Positions 1 through 16,370 of a stretch of DNA of 64,000 nt are shown piece after piece. The stretch is from Mycobacterium gallinarum (GTDB lineage: Bacteria; Actinomycetota; Actinomycetes; Mycobacteriales; Mycobacteriaceae): positions 1,860,001 to 1,924,000 of the forward strand of contig NZ_AP022601.1 of the NCBI RefSeq assembly GCF_010726765.1, read 5' to 3'. The first letter of the stretch is position 1. Each line of letters starts with the position of its first letter. The position numbers were made by a program, and so were the translations under genes. A model generated the notes under the pieces. The model ran no database searches and was not told the origin of the DNA. It saw nothing but the letters and a program-made list of their open reading frames with translations.

Positions 1-2150
<2,150 letters not shown>

Positions 2151-3092
2151 TTATTGCGGGATGGTTACCGATGCGGCGCCCTGGCCGATGCCGTACTGAC
2201 CGGGCTTGCCGCCGGCTATCAGGTCGCCGAGAGCCAGCACGGAGGTGATCCGGCCGGACTCCGAATCGATGTCGTCGACGGTGCTGACGGCGGTGCCCAG
2301 CGAGGCATCTGACCTCGCGACGGCCACCGCGGCGGTACCGGAGGCCGACCCGTCGCGTCCGGCCAGCACCGTGCCGGAGCCGTGCGGAGCCATCCCGGCC
2401 GCGAACCTGGCGACGGTGGAGCCCTGGTTCCCGGCGTCCTCGGGCAGCGCACCGCCCGTCACGATCAGTGCGGTGTCGGCCGGGCCGATGCGCTCGGTGC
2501 CGTAGGTGATGAAGCCGGTGTCGCGCAGCGTCGCCAGCACGGTGTCGCGCTGCATGTCGTCGACGACGGACACCTTCGGGTCCCTGTTGATCAGCAGGCT
2601 GATGCCCAGCAGATCACCGGCCTGCGAGCCCTGATCGACCGACGTGGTGCTCAGCTGTTTCCCCGCGGGCACGATCGGCGAGTTCACCACCGACAACAGT
2701 TTCTCGGACGAATTCGCGTTGACGAATTCGGGTGTCAGGCCCACGGTCCCGGCGATGGTTCCGCCGGCCTCGGACACCAGGCGTGCCAGCCCCTCGACGT
2801 CGTCCTGTGCCGCATCCGGCGTACGGAAAATCACCACTGACTTGCCCTTGAGCGAGTCACGTAAGATCCGTGGCGCCATTTGGGAATCAAATTCCCCTGC
2901 TGCGCTCAGCTTTTCGTTGATGGCGTTCTTGTCATCGGTGAGCGTGTTGATCTGGTCCTGGAGTTCGGCCTTGTCCGCACGCAGGCCCGACAGGACCGTA
3001 TCGGAGAGCAAGCCGGATCCCAGCGCGACCCCGATGGCCAACGCAAGGAACACCGCCGCGAGTGAGATCGCATGTGAGCGCAGGGAAATCAT
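2151..3092 (-). CDS. mctB: MctB/SteB family membrane-anchored protein (copper transporter family)
   Basis: 313 aa with one N-terminal membrane segment (about residues 8-28), a short coiled-coil-like stretch (about 38-65) and a large extracytoplasmic domain. This is the family of M. tuberculosis Rv1698, described as the outer-envelope copper efflux protein MctB. The corynebacterial counterpart SteB is reported to act with SteA in cell separation. The gene lies 10 bp downstream of steA, so the two are very likely co-transcribed. The start ATG at 3092 follows the pattern AAAGGGGATGAC. Which of the two reported roles applies cannot be decided from sequence. Confidence 0.85.
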   Translation of the reverse strand: MISLRSHAISLAAVFLALAIGVALGSGLLSDTVLSGLRADKAELQDQINTLTDDKNAINEKLSAAGEFDSQMAPRILRDSLKGKSVVIFRTPDAAQDDVEGLARLVSEAGGTIAGTVGLTPEFVNANSSEKLLSVVNSPIVPAGKQLSTTSVDQGSQAGDLLGISLLINRDPKVSVVDDMQRDTVLATLRDTGFITYGTERIGPADTALIVTGGALPEDAGNQGSTVARFAAGMAPHGSGTVLAGRDGSASGTAAVAVARSDASLGTAVSTVDDIDSESGRITSVLALGDLIAGGKPGQYGIGQGAASVTIPQ

Positions 3093-3102
3093 GTCATCCC
3101 CT

Positions 3103-4287
3103 TTAAGTGACCCAGCCCTGAACCCAGAGCGCGAACCGGTTCCAGTAGTCGACGACCCAATCGACCAGTGCTGTATCCGCTCGCGACACCCACAGCGCGA
3201 CGATCACCGCGACAAGCATGGCGAGCACGAGCAACGCGATGGCCCCACCGGAGACCCGGCTGCGATACAGCGTGGCGACGGCCCTGGCGTCGACCAGCTT
3301 CTCCCCCACCTTGAGGCGCGTGAGGAAGGTCGACGGGTTGCTCTGCTGGCGCGACCGGTCGAAGAACTCTTCGATGCTTGCGCTGTGGCCCGCGGTCACG
3401 ATCAGCGAGGCGCCGTGGTGATCGCACAGCAGCAGAGCGAGGTCGGCGGCCGATCCGGCAGCCGGGAACGTCATTGCCCCGACACCGAGGTCCTGAATCC
3501 GCTCCAGACCCGCGGCGTGCCCGTCGGCGTCGGCGGGCAGCACGACCTGCGCGCCGCAACGCAGCGCGTCGGCGCTGATCCGGTCCGGGTCACCGACGAT
3601 GAGCTGCGGACGGTAGCCGGCCTTGCGCAGCACGTCGGCTCCGGTGCCGACGCCCACCAGCACCGGTTGGTACTCCTTGATGAATGGCTTGAGGGCCTTC
3701 AGGTCGGCAGCCGAACTCGGCTCCTCGGCCACGATGACGACGTGGCGGCGGTTCATGTCGACGTCGATGTCGGGGATGCCGATGCCGTCGATCAGCAGCG
3801 GGCTCTCGCTGCGGATGAACTCGATGGTGTTGCCCGCGAAGGCCTCCAGGTGTGCCACCAGTCCGCTCTTGGCCTCGTGCATCAGTTCATGGATTTCGTG
3901 GTCGGAGCGCTCGGCGCCGAGGATCAGGCGACGGTCACCGGAGTAGACGCCGCCCTCGTGCAGGCGCACCCGCGCGCCGTCCTTGACCTTCTTGAAGACC
4001 TCGTCGCCGGTGTCGTCGATCAGGGTGACACCGTTGGCGACCAGCACCTCGGGACCGAGATTGGGGTACCGGCCGGAGATCGACGGTGACGCGTTGACGA
4101 CCGCGGTGACGCCGGCCTCGACGAGAGCGTCCGCGGTGATCCGGTCCAGATCGAGGGCGTCGAGGACGACGATGTCCCCGGGGTTGATGCGTCTCAACAG
4201 TCGATCGATGTCGCGGTCGACGCGGGCTGTGCCGGTGATGCCCGGGCGAGAGCTGGCATTGCGGGATAGCAGCGCTGACATCTTCAT
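3103..4287 (-). CDS. steA: SteA-like cytokinetic/thiamin pyrophosphokinase-fold protein
   Basis: 394 aa, matching M. tuberculosis Rv1697 and corynebacterial SteA. The cytoplasmic part contains a thiamin-pyrophosphokinase-like fold with the conserved stretch LIVGDPDRIS and a GHSASIEEFFDR segment. The C-terminus carries a single strong membrane helix (about residues 344-364) followed by a tryptophan-rich tail. In Corynebacterium the SteA/SteB pair controls septal peptidoglycan cleavage. The gene is immediately upstream of mctB/steB. In M. tuberculosis recN directly precedes it; here a VOC/TetR pair has been placed between them. Confidence 0.85.
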   Translation of the reverse strand: MKMSALLSRNASSRPGITGTARVDRDIDRLLRRINPGDIVVLDALDLDRITADALVEAGVTAVVNASPSISGRYPNLGPEVLVANGVTLIDDTGDEVFKKVKDGARVRLHEGGVYSGDRRLILGAERSDHEIHELMHEAKSGLVAHLEAFAGNTIEFIRSESPLLIDGIGIPDIDVDMNRRHVVIVAEEPSSAADLKALKPFIKEYQPVLVGVGTGADVLRKAGYRPQLIVGDPDRISADALRCGAQVVLPADADGHAAGLERIQDLGVGAMTFPAAGSAADLALLLCDHHGASLIVTAGHSASIEEFFDRSRQQSNPSTFLTRLKVGEKLVDARAVATLYRSRVSGGAIALLVLAMLVAVIVALWVSRADTALVDWVVDYWNRFALWVQGWVT

Positions 4288-4323
4288 GCGGCGATTCTGT
4301 CGATAGCCGCCGCGTCTCTGTCG

Positions 4324-4347
4324 GAGGCGCGCCGTAACATGCGCCTC
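4324..4347 (-). terminator. Possible stem-loop after the VOC gene
   Basis: GAGGCGC and GCGCCTC form a 7-bp perfect stem around a 10-nt loop, 33 bp beyond the stop of the VOC gene and before steA. No T-run follows on the minus strand, so termination activity is uncertain. Confidence 0.3.
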
Positions 4348-4379
4348 AGAAGTTCACTTCAGTCACAACTGCAACACAA

Positions 4380-4757
4380 TTAGGCATAGGGCTGAAACAT
4401 CTCGACAAGGTTGCCCGCCGGGTCCGGCACGAGCGCCTGCCGTCCGCCTCTGCCGTCGATCACATCGATCCTCAAGTCCGCGCCGACCTTTCGCATATCC
4501 GCGACCGCCGCATCGAGATCGTCGACTTGAAGCTGAAATCGGTTCCAGCCACCCGGTTCTGGTCGACTGCCGTCGGCGAGCGTCTGGCCGGCGCCGCCGG
4601 CGCCGGGCGAGTTGAGGAGAAGCCGCAACTCTCCGCGGTTGAGCATCGCAAACCCCGGTGCCGGCCGCATCGCGACCTCGAACTGGAATACGGATGTGTA
4701 GAAGTCCACCGCAGCATCGACGTCGTCGACGATGTAGCGAACGCTGATCTTGTTCAT
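4380..4757 (-). CDS. VOC family protein (glyoxalase/dioxygenase fold)
   Basis: 125 aa with paired beta-alpha-beta-beta-beta modules typical of the vicinal oxygen chelate superfamily: RYIVDDVDAAVDFYTSVF at the N-terminus and FQLQVDDLDAAV in the second half, ending DPAGNLVEMFQPY with a likely metal-binding Glu. The first metal-ligand position is not an obvious His. A strong SD (AGGAGGTG, 4763-4770) precedes ATG 4757. It is divergent from a TetR gene only 31 bp away, so the TetR protein is a likely regulator and the substrate may be its inducer. Substrate unknown; bleomycin-type binding proteins share this fold. Confidence 0.85.
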   Translation of the reverse strand: MNKISVRYIVDDVDAAVDFYTSVFQFEVAMRPAPGFAMLNRGELRLLLNSPGAGGAGQTLADGSRPEPGGWNRFQLQVDDLDAAVADMRKVGADLRIDVIDGRGGRQALVPDPAGNLVEMFQPYA

Positions 4758-4776
4758 CTGTGCACCTCCTAGCGTT

Positions 4777-4782
4777 TATGAT
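4777..4782 (+). promoter_or_regulatory. -10 box of leaderless tetR gene
   Basis: TATGAT lies 6 nt before the ATG at 4789. This TANNNT spacing puts the transcription start on the A of the start codon, as in leaderless mycobacterial mRNAs. The element also lies inside the short divergent region shared with the VOC gene, so a repressor bound here would affect both. Confidence 0.55.
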
Positions 4783-4788
4783 ACACAT

Positions 4789-5364
4789 ATGTCCCAAAAG
4801 TCGCAGCCCGATCCCCGCGTTGGCCACTCGCGGCGGGTGATATGCCGCGCTGCCCTCGAAGAGTTCGCAGAGACGGGATACGCGGGCTTCCGGATGGAGT
4901 CGGTGGCTGCGCGAGCAGGCGTCGGACGCAGCACGCTGTACCGGCACTGGCCCGACAAGGCCGCGTTGATCGCCGATGCGCTGGAGACCCTCAACGTGCA
5001 ACCGAATCCCGACCGCGAACTCGTCGCCGGCACGGCCCGGCAACGCGTCGAGTTGCTGCTGAGCCATCTGGTCCGCGCACTCAACGACTCGCCGGTGGCA
5101 GCGTGTATCCCGGCACTGATTCAAGCGACGGAAAACGAACCGGCCATTCGCGAGTTCTTTCACCGCTATTCGGCTCAGCGGCGCCATCGCCTGACCGACG
5201 CCATCGCCGCCGGCGTAACCGATGGGCAGTTTCCGGCACGCGTCGATGCGGAGGCCGCCTCCGCGGCGCTGTCCGGCGCGGTGTTCTACCGACGACTGAT
5301 GACGGATGACGTCGCCGATGCCGAGTTCATCGGCGCATTGATCGACACCGTTCTCGGAGACTGA
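4789..5364 (+). CDS. TetR/AcrR family transcriptional regulator
   Basis: 191 aa. The N-terminal helix-turn-helix spans about residues 13-58 (ICRAALEEFAETGYAGFRME, VAARAGVGRSTLYRHWPDKA). The C-terminal ligand domain resembles TetR_C subfamilies. I chose ATG 4789 over an upstream in-frame TTG because a -10 box sits 6 nt before it, suggesting a leaderless transcript. The gene is divergent from a VOC-fold gene and converges on recN. The pair looks like a self-contained regulator/target module inserted between steA and recN. Confidence 0.88.
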   Translation: MSQKSQPDPRVGHSRRVICRAALEEFAETGYAGFRMESVAARAGVGRSTLYRHWPDKAALIADALETLNVQPNPDRELVAGTARQRVELLLSHLVRALNDSPVAACIPALIQATENEPAIREFFHRYSAQRRHRLTDAIAAGVTDGQFPARVDAEAASAALSGAVFYRRLMTDDVADAEFIGALIDTVLGD

Positions 5365-5367
5365 CTC

Positions 5368-7128
5368 CTAGGCGCTATCGCCCCGGTCTTGCTGCGCCGC
5401 CTCCAGCAGTTCACGGGCATGCGCACGGCCGCTGTCGGATTCGCCAAGGCCCGCCAGCATCCGCGCGAGTTCAGCCACGCGGTCGTCGTCGTCCAACCGG
5501 TGCACGCCGCTGGCCGTGCCCTTTCCGCCGCTGGACACCATCAGGTGCACATCGGCGTAGGCGGCCACCTGGGGCAGGTGAGTGACGACGATGACCTGGT
5601 GCGTTCTGGCCAACCGGCACAGTCGACGACCGATCTGCACCGCCGCGCGCCCGCCCACTCCCGCGTCGACCTCGTCGAAGACCATCGTCGTGCCCTCGGT
5701 CGAAGCGGCCAGCACGACCTCGAGCGCGAGCATGACGCGCGACAACTCACCGCCGGACGCGCTCTTGTTCAGCGGAAGCACATCCATGCCGCGGTGCGCG
5801 GCGAAGCCGAACTCGACGGCGTCGACGCCGTGCTGGCCGGCGTGAGCCATCACACCCGGGGACACGGTCAGTGGTGCGGTGTCATCGACGCGTGCGGCCA
5901 GCGGCGCCACCGACACCGTGAACTCGGCGTCGGCCATCGCCAGCCCCGACAGTTCGGCGGTCACCGCCTTGGACAGCCCCTTGGCCGCTTTGGTCCGCGC
6001 CTTGGTGAGGTCGTTGGCGGCGACGACGACCTCATCGTGCAGCGCGCGGACCTGACGTTCCAGATCGGCGAGCGCTTCCTCGGACACGTCGAGCTGCGTC
6101 AGCCGGTCCCGCGATTGTTGCGCCCACTGCAGCACACCGTCGATGTCGGCAGCGTACTTGCGTGTCAGCGTGCGCAGCTCGCTCTGCCGCAGCAACTTCG
6201 CCTCGAGGGTACTAGCGTCACTGGGCAGCTCCGCCAGATAATCGCCGAGTTCGCTTGCCACGTCGCCGATCACCGCAAGGGCACCATCGAGTTGTGCGGC
6301 CAGCGCCCGCAGCGTCGTATCTTCAGTCGCCTCCAATGCCGACTTCGCCTGTCCCGCAGCGCCGAACGCGGACACACTTTCGGGCGACGGATCGTCGTCC
6401 CCGGTCAGCGCCGCCCGTGCGGTCTGCCCCGCTTCCCGTACCGCGTCCAGCTCCGACAGCCGCTGGATATCGGCGACGAGCCCATGGTCCTCACCGGGTT
6501 GCGGTGCAACGCTGTCAATCTCGTTCAGGGCGAACTTGAGCTGGTCGGCTTCTTGGGCGAGTTCGCGCGCCCGCTGCGTGCGGTCGACGAGGTCGCGGCG
6601 GGCGGCCAGCCACTCTTCGCGGAGCTTCTGGTAGCGCTTGAGCTGCTTCTCGATGTCGACGAAACGGTCCAGTGCCCCGCGTTGCTCGTCGGGACGCATC
6701 AGCCGCAGCTGGTCGTTCTGACCGTGCAAGGTGAGCAATTCGGTGGTGAAGGTTCCCAGCGATTTCGCGGGCACGCTGCGTCCGCCGAGGAAGGCCCGCG
6801 ACGGGCCGTCACGAGCGACAGAGCGGGCAGCGATGACGCTGCCGTCGTCGTCACGCTCGGCCCCCGAGGAATCGAGGATCTCGTCAATCTGTGCCGTAAC
6901 GTCTTCTCCCAGTTCACTTGTCGTGAACCGGCCCTCGACGACGGCGCGGGGCGCACCCGACCGCACCCGCGTGGCATCGGCGCGCGCACCGCCGAGCAGG
7001 TGCAGACTGGTGACCACCATGGTCTTGCCCGTGCCCGTCTCGCCGGTGAGCACGGTGAGACCGCGACCGAACTCGGCGGTCGCGGTGCTGATCGCGCCGA
7101 GCGACTCGATGCGTATCTCGGATAGCAC
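5368..7128 (-). CDS. recN: DNA repair protein RecN
   Basis: 586 aa SMC-like ATPase that acts in double-strand break repair. Walker A is GETGTGKT near the N-terminus, the centre is a long coiled coil (about residues 150-370), and the C-terminal head has the ABC signature SASGGELSRV and Walker B MVFDEVDAGVGG. The start is GTG 7128, giving MLSEIRIESLGAI as in other mycobacterial RecN; it shares one base with the ppnK stop (TAGTG), so the two are translationally coupled. An in-frame extension further upstream overlaps ppnK and is not part of the gene. Confidence 0.96.
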   Translation of the reverse strand: MLSEIRIESLGAISTATAEFGRGLTVLTGETGTGKTMVVTSLHLLGGARADATRVRSGAPRAVVEGRFTTSELGEDVTAQIDEILDSSGAERDDDGSVIAARSVARDGPSRAFLGGRSVPAKSLGTFTTELLTLHGQNDQLRLMRPDEQRGALDRFVDIEKQLKRYQKLREEWLAARRDLVDRTQRARELAQEADQLKFALNEIDSVAPQPGEDHGLVADIQRLSELDAVREAGQTARAALTGDDDPSPESVSAFGAAGQAKSALEATEDTTLRALAAQLDGALAVIGDVASELGDYLAELPSDASTLEAKLLRQSELRTLTRKYAADIDGVLQWAQQSRDRLTQLDVSEEALADLERQVRALHDEVVVAANDLTKARTKAAKGLSKAVTAELSGLAMADAEFTVSVAPLAARVDDTAPLTVSPGVMAHAGQHGVDAVEFGFAAHRGMDVLPLNKSASGGELSRVMLALEVVLAASTEGTTMVFDEVDAGVGGRAAVQIGRRLCRLARTHQVIVVTHLPQVAAYADVHLMVSSGGKGTASGVHRLDDDDRVAELARMLAGLGESDSGRAHARELLEAAQQDRGDSA

Positions 7129-8051
7129 TACTGCCCGCGCCACCCTGTGACAGGCAATCGGAACTTGCGCACCAGGCGGTCGGTGAAGGGCGCGCTGTCC
7201 AGCCGTACCCATTTCAGCGGCGTGCCACAGCGGGTCACTTCCAGGCGGCCACCCGCAGGTACCACCATCTCTCGACGGCCGTCGCAGAACACCAACGCGT
7301 CGTGGCCAGTCGCCTCGACCTCGATCGCGATGGACGCGTCGGGGCTGGTGACCATCGGTCGGGCGAACAACGCGTGAGCATTGTTGGGCACCACCAGAAT
7401 TGCCTCCAGATCGGGCCACACGATCGGCCCGCCCGCGGAGAAGGCCCACGCCGTCGATCCGGTGGGCGTCGCGACGAGCACACCGTCACAGCCGAACGCC
7501 GACACGGGACGTCCGTCGACTTCGAGTACGGCGCCGAGCACGCCCAGGCGCGGCCCCTTCTCGAGGCTGGCTTCGTTGAGTGCCCAACCGCGGTCGATGA
7601 TCTCGCCCTCGGCGCGCACGACGACGTCGAGCGTCATCCGCTCCTCGACGCGGTAGTCACGCTTGATGAGGTGGTCGAGCACGGAGTCGATGTTCTCGGC
7701 TTCAGCCTCGGCGAGAAAGCCGATGCGCCCCAGATTCACACCCAGAACCGGGATTTCGACGTTGCGAGCCAGTTCGGCCCCGCGCAGGAAACTGCCGTCG
7801 CCGCCGAGGACGAGAACCAGTTCGCAGCCTTCGGCGACCGCCTCTTCGGCGTCGACGACCTCGATGCCGGATCCGAGGGCCTGCGCGTCGTCGGGCGACA
7901 GGTGTTCCGGTGCGCGGTCCACGGCCTCTGCAGACAGCACTCTCAATCGAATCCCGTTGTCGCCGAGTACTTTGTGAACGCGGCGCGCGACGTCGGTGGC
8001 CTCGTCGCGACCGGTGTGCACGACCAGCAGGATGTTGCGTTCGGCACTCAT
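7128..8051 (-). CDS. ppnK: NAD kinase
   Basis: 307 aa, equal to the M. tuberculosis enzyme. It phosphorylates NAD to NADP. Visible motifs are [14 protein letters not shown] (GGDG phosphate-donor loop), [12 protein letters not shown] and [19 protein letters not shown] 8051 overlaps the tlyA stop by four bases (ATGA), and the stop overlaps the recN start. It therefore belongs to a tightly packed tlyA-ppnK-recN run. Confidence 0.97.
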   Translation of the reverse strand: MSAERNILLVVHTGRDEATDVARRVHKVLGDNGIRLRVLSAEAVDRAPEHLSPDDAQALGSGIEVVDAEEAVAEGCELVLVLGGDGSFLRGAELARNVEIPVLGVNLGRIGFLAEAEAENIDSVLDHLIKRDYRVEERMTLDVVVRAEGEIIDRGWALNEASLEKGPRLGVLGAVLEVDGRPVSAFGCDGVLVATPTGSTAWAFSAGGPIVWPDLEAILVVPNNAHALFARPMVTSPDASIAIEVEATGHDALVFCDGRREMVVPAGGRLEVTRCGTPLKWVRLDSAPFTDRLVRKFRLPVTGWRGQ

Positions 8052-8857
8052 TGCGGGCCCTGGGCCACGGCCTGGAGCACCGCCTGTTCGAGCGACTCCC
8101 CCTGAAGTGGATCGTCGGCCCGCTTTCGCAGTCGCAAGAAGTATTCGACGTTGCCGGACGGACCGGGCAGCGGGCTGGCGGTGACGGCGACGGTGTGCCA
8201 CTGCAGTGCGGCGGCGCGGCCGGCGACGGTGAGCACCGCTTCGGCACGCAATTGGGGATCTGCGACGACGCCGCCGGCGCCCACGCGATCCTTGCCGACC
8301 TCGAATTGCGGCTTCACCATGGGAACGATATCGGCGTCGGCTTTGGCGCACGACGTCAGTGCCGGGAGCACTGTGGACAGCGAGATGAACGACAGGTCGG
8401 CGACCACCAGGTCGACCTGGCCGCCGATGGCGTCGGCGGCGAGTTCGCGCACGTTGGTGCGCTCCATGACGATGACGCGTGGATCGTTGCGCAGCGACCA
8501 GGCCAGCTGTCCGTAGCCGACGTCGACGCCGACGACCTCGCGGGCGCCGCGATCGAGCAAGACTTCGGTAAACCCTCCGGTGGAGGCGCCGGCGTCCAGG
8601 CACCGGCGGCCGTCGACGGCGATCTCGAAGGTGTCCAGTGCGCCGATCAATTTGTGGGCGCCGCGCGATACCCAGGCGCGTTCGCCGGAGTCGTCGACCG
8701 TGAGGGCGGCGCTGATCGCGATGGCGGTGGCGGGCTTGGCGGCGGGCATGCCGTCGATGCTGACGCGCCCCGCGCCGATCAGCTCGGCTGCCTGCTGGCG
8801 GGAGCGGGCCAGGCCGCGTCGCACCAGCTCGGCGTCAACACGTGCCCGCCGTGCCAC
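8048..8857 (-). CDS. tlyA: TlyA family 16S/23S rRNA (cytidine-2'-O)-methyltransferase
   Basis: 269 aa. The N-terminus is an S4 RNA-binding domain ([27 protein letters not shown]), followed by a Rossmann methyltransferase with [16 protein letters not shown] as the SAM-binding motif and [11 protein letters not shown]. In mycobacteria this enzyme 2'-O-methylates rRNA and confers capreomycin/viomycin susceptibility. The start is GTG 8857, six bases downstream of the small upstream gene. The stop overlaps ppnK. Confidence 0.95.
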   Translation of the reverse strand: MARRARVDAELVRRGLARSRQQAAELIGAGRVSIDGMPAAKPATAIAISAALTVDDSGERAWVSRGAHKLIGALDTFEIAVDGRRCLDAGASTGGFTEVLLDRGAREVVGVDVGYGQLAWSLRNDPRVIVMERTNVRELAADAIGGQVDLVVADLSFISLSTVLPALTSCAKADADIVPMVKPQFEVGKDRVGAGGVVADPQLRAEAVLTVAGRAAALQWHTVAVTASPLPGPSGNVEYFLRLRKRADDPLQGESLEQAVLQAVAQGPQ

Positions 8858-8863
8858 GAGGGG

Positions 8864-9040
8864 TCAGCCCTTCTCGACCGATTCGAGCGCTCGGACCAGT
8901 AGGTCGTGCGCCTCTTCGAGCCGCGCGGCGATGACGTCGATCTCGGAGTCGGCGATCTCGACACCCTCCTGCGCGGGGTCGGGCAGGTCTGCCAGCAACT
9001 CCGCGATCTGGGCGCGAATTTGGTCCGGTTCGGTACTCAT
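8864..9040 (-). CDS. Small conserved mycobacterial protein (Rv1693-like)
   Basis: 58 aa acidic protein, MSTEPDQIRAQIAELLADLP followed by a helical segment ending ALESVEKG. The length matches my recollection of Rv1693, which lies at the same place. Two helices are likely; no known domain. An in-frame GTG at 9052 would add four residues and create a GTGA overlap with the upstream phosphatase gene, so that start cannot be excluded. Function unknown. Confidence 0.75.
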   Translation of the reverse strand: MSTEPDQIRAQIAELLADLPDPAQEGVEIADSEIDVIAARLEEAHDLLVRALESVEKG

Positions 9041-9048
9041 GTCGATGT

Positions 9049-10071
9049 TCACGCTAGCTGATCGGCGGGGGTGAGCACGGACCATGGCTCCAGGGCCTGT
9101 CGCGCGGTGTCGTCCCCCGCCGAAATCGTGAAGGGACGGCCGTCGAGGTTCGCATCCCAGACGGCGCTGGCAGTCGCACGGACGACAGACAACGCGTCGC
9201 CGCGGTCCTGCCCGGTGGCATGGACAACCACGTCGGATGAGTCGATGTCGATGCGCCACGCCGGATGCGGTTCGACGCGCAGGATGTCGGCGCGGGCGTA
9301 CAGCGAGCGCAGGTCGGCCGCCAGGTAGTCGGGCCGCTCCGAGGCCCCCGCCCGGATCATGTCCCCCGCCGTGCTGACACCGGTCAGGACCATCAGACTC
9401 GGCAGGTCGGCCGCCTTGGCCCCGGCGATGTCGGTATCGAGGCGATCCCCCACGACCAGGGGCGCGGAGAACGTACCGCGGGCCAACGCGTCGTTCATCA
9501 GCGTTGGCTGCGGCTTGCCCGCCACCTGGGGCTCCTGGTTGGTCGCCGCCCGCAGGGCCGCGACCATCGAGCCGTTGCCGGGCAGCAGACCTCGCTCAGA
9601 CGGCAATGTCAGATCGACATTCGCCGCGACCCAGAGTGCACCGTTGCGAATCGCCAACGCCGCTTCGGCCAGGTCGGACCAGCCGGTCTGCGGGGAATGA
9701 CCCTGGACGACGCCGACCGGCCGGTCGGAGAACTGCCGCACCGGTTCGAGCCCGGCCCGTCGCACCTCGTCGGACAGCGCATCGGTGCCGACGATGAGAA
9801 CCGCTGAGCCGGGCGGCAATTGGGCCGCCAGCAGATTCGCCGCGCTCTGCGCACTGGTGACGACGTCGTCTGGTTTTGCGGCGAAGCCCAGTTCCTGTAG
9901 GTGCTGGGCCACCTCGGCCGGGCTGCGGGATGCGTTGTTGGTGACGTAAAGCGTGCGCGAGCTGACGGTCGAGAGTGTCTCGACCGCGCCTTCGGTGGCT
10001 TCGTGCCCGCGGAAAACCGTGCCGTCAAGGTCAAGCAGCAGGCAGTCATGGTCCTGCACAAGGGCGCTCAC
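9049..10071 (-). CDS. HAD-IIA family phosphatase, glycerol 3-phosphate phosphatase type
   Basis: 340 aa with the HAD motif I DLDGTVFRG near residue 14, YVTNNASRS as motif II and VVGDRLDTDI in motif III/IV, plus the type IIA cap. It is the counterpart of Rv1692, reported as a glycerol 3-phosphate phosphatase in phospholipid recycling. The start is GTG 10071, one base after the stop of the upstream TPR-like gene. A C-terminal extension of about 70 residues follows the HAD core, as in the M. tuberculosis protein. Confidence 0.9.
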   Translation of the reverse strand: MSALVQDHDCLLLDLDGTVFRGHEATEGAVETLSTVSSRTLYVTNNASRSPAEVAQHLQELGFAAKPDDVVTSAQSAANLLAAQLPPGSAVLIVGTDALSDEVRRAGLEPVRQFSDRPVGVVQGHSPQTGWSDLAEAALAIRNGALWVAANVDLTLPSERGLLPGNGSMVAALRAATNQEPQVAGKPQPTLMNDALARGTFSAPLVVGDRLDTDIAGAKAADLPSLMVLTGVSTAGDMIRAGASERPDYLAADLRSLYARADILRVEPHPAWRIDIDSSDVVVHATGQDRGDALSVVRATASAVWDANLDGRPFTISAGDDTARQALEPWSVLTPADQLA

Positions 10072-10072
10072 G

Positions 10073-10858
10073 TCAGCTCAGCTCCGTGATCCGGTCCTCG
10101 GCGTCGGTCAGTCCCTCGATGTCCGCGGCCGCCGCGCTGATGAACCATTGCAGCGCTTCCTCGTTTCGACCGAGCGCCAGCAGCGTCTCGGCGTACACGT
10201 AGAAGAGCCGCGCGGCGGTCTGACCGGTTCGCGTCCGATCCAGCTGCGGCGCAGACAGGATGGCGATCGCCTGTTCATGTTGACCAAGGTCCGAACGGGC
10301 GCCGGCGGCGACGATGCGCATCTCATCGGCGTCGTCACCGGTGAGTTCCGCGGCTTCTGGGCTGCGGGCCAGTTCGATGGCCTTCTCTGGACGTCCGACA
10401 CCGCGCTCACAGTCGGCGATGAGCGGGAGCAGGGCCGACTTGCTGCCCATACGGCGGGCCGCGCGCAGTTCAGCCAGCGCCTGGGCCCAGTCGCCACATT
10501 GGTAGGCCGCGATTCCGACGGCTTCGCGAACCGCGGCGATGCGACCGGAGCGGGCGCGTGCCGCGCGTGCGTGCGCCAGTGCGGTTTCGGGATCCTCGTC
10601 GAGCAGCAGGCCGGCGGCGATGAGATGTCGCGCGACCGTATCGGCGGTGCTCTTATCCAAAGTGGTTAGTTCGCCGCGGATTTCGGGTGCCAGCTGTTTG
10701 GCTTCGATGTCGGCGGGAATGGGCGGGCCGTCGTCTCGCGGCGTCTCGCGCGCCTGGGACCGCGGTTGGACGCGGCGGGCCCGGTTGGGACCCGATGAGC
10801 GCGGCGGCGAAGGCCGAGGGCCGCGCCCGCGGTTGTCGCCGTTTCCGTCGTGAGCCAC
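10073..10858 (-). CDS. TPR-like protein with disordered N-terminus (Rv1691-like)
   Basis: 261 aa. The first 45 residues are rich in Arg, Pro, Gly and Ser and probably disordered. The remainder is helical with tetratricopeptide-like pairs such as AYQCGDWAQALAELRAARRM and FYVYAETLLALGRNEEALQW. It matches Rv1691 in position and character. GTG 10858 is the start. It heads the phosphatase-tlyA-ppnK-recN run and lies just beyond the rRNA operon terminator. Molecular role unknown. Confidence 0.85.
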   Translation of the reverse strand: MAHDGNGDNRGRGPRPSPPRSSGPNRARRVQPRSQARETPRDDGPPIPADIEAKQLAPEIRGELTTLDKSTADTVARHLIAAGLLLDEDPETALAHARAARARSGRIAAVREAVGIAAYQCGDWAQALAELRAARRMGSKSALLPLIADCERGVGRPEKAIELARSPEAAELTGDDADEMRIVAAGARSDLGQHEQAIAILSAPQLDRTRTGQTAARLFYVYAETLLALGRNEEALQWFISAAAADIEGLTDAEDRITELS

Positions 10859-10919
10859 GTATGCCTTTCTACCCGATCACGCGACTATTGAGAATTCGAA
10901 ATCAATTGTCGCAAATAGA

Positions 10920-10949
10920 ATCACCCCCCACGCAATTGTGGGGGGTGAT
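10920..10949 (-). terminator. Intrinsic terminator of the rRNA operon
   Basis: ATCACCCCCCAC and GTGGGGGGTGAT form a perfect 12-bp stem with a 6-nt loop, 9 bp downstream of the 5S 3' end. On the minus strand the stem is followed by TTCTATTTG, a weak U-rich tract. This is the obvious end of the rrn transcript. Confidence 0.9.
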
Positions 10950-10958
10950 CCTAATTTG

Positions 10959-11075
10959 TGTTCGGCGGTGTCCTACTTTTCCACCCGGGTTGGGTAGTAT
11001 CATCGGCGCTGGCAGGCTTAGCTTCCGGGTTCGGGATGGGTCCGGGCGTTTCCCTGCCGCTATTGACCGCCGTAA
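10959..11075 (-). rRNA. rrf: 5S ribosomal RNA
   Basis: The 117-nt minus-strand sequence begins TTACGGCGG and ends CACCGCCGAACA, so the two ends pair. The internal GGGAAACGCCCGG, CCCGGAAGCTAAGCC and GCGCCGATGATACT segments are standard actinobacterial 5S sequence. It is the last gene of the operon. Confidence 0.95.
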
Positions 11076-11173
11076 CTTTATTCACTTGTCAAAGTGCCCC
11101 ACGCGTGGGTGGGGGGGTGTTATTTGGTGGTGGGGCGCAGTGGTTTGATGCGCGTGGATGTGTGGTTGCGAGT

Positions 11174-16222
<5,049 letters not shown>

Positions 16223-16370
16223 ACAACCCAACCACAAAAAGGCCAGGTGGAATTCGAATCAGAACAAGCCTGACACCATCAAGACACCAAAAACTGGCAT
16301 CAAAAAAAACAGCCCACCCCTAAACGGGAAAAAGAGGCAGACCAAAAAACAACAACAAACAAAAACCACC

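Noticed and set aside
5389..7125. 578-codon open frame on the plus strand opposite recN
   Set aside because: High-GC antisense shadow. The minus strand carries all RecN motifs; the plus-strand product is Arg/His/Gln-rich and matches nothing.
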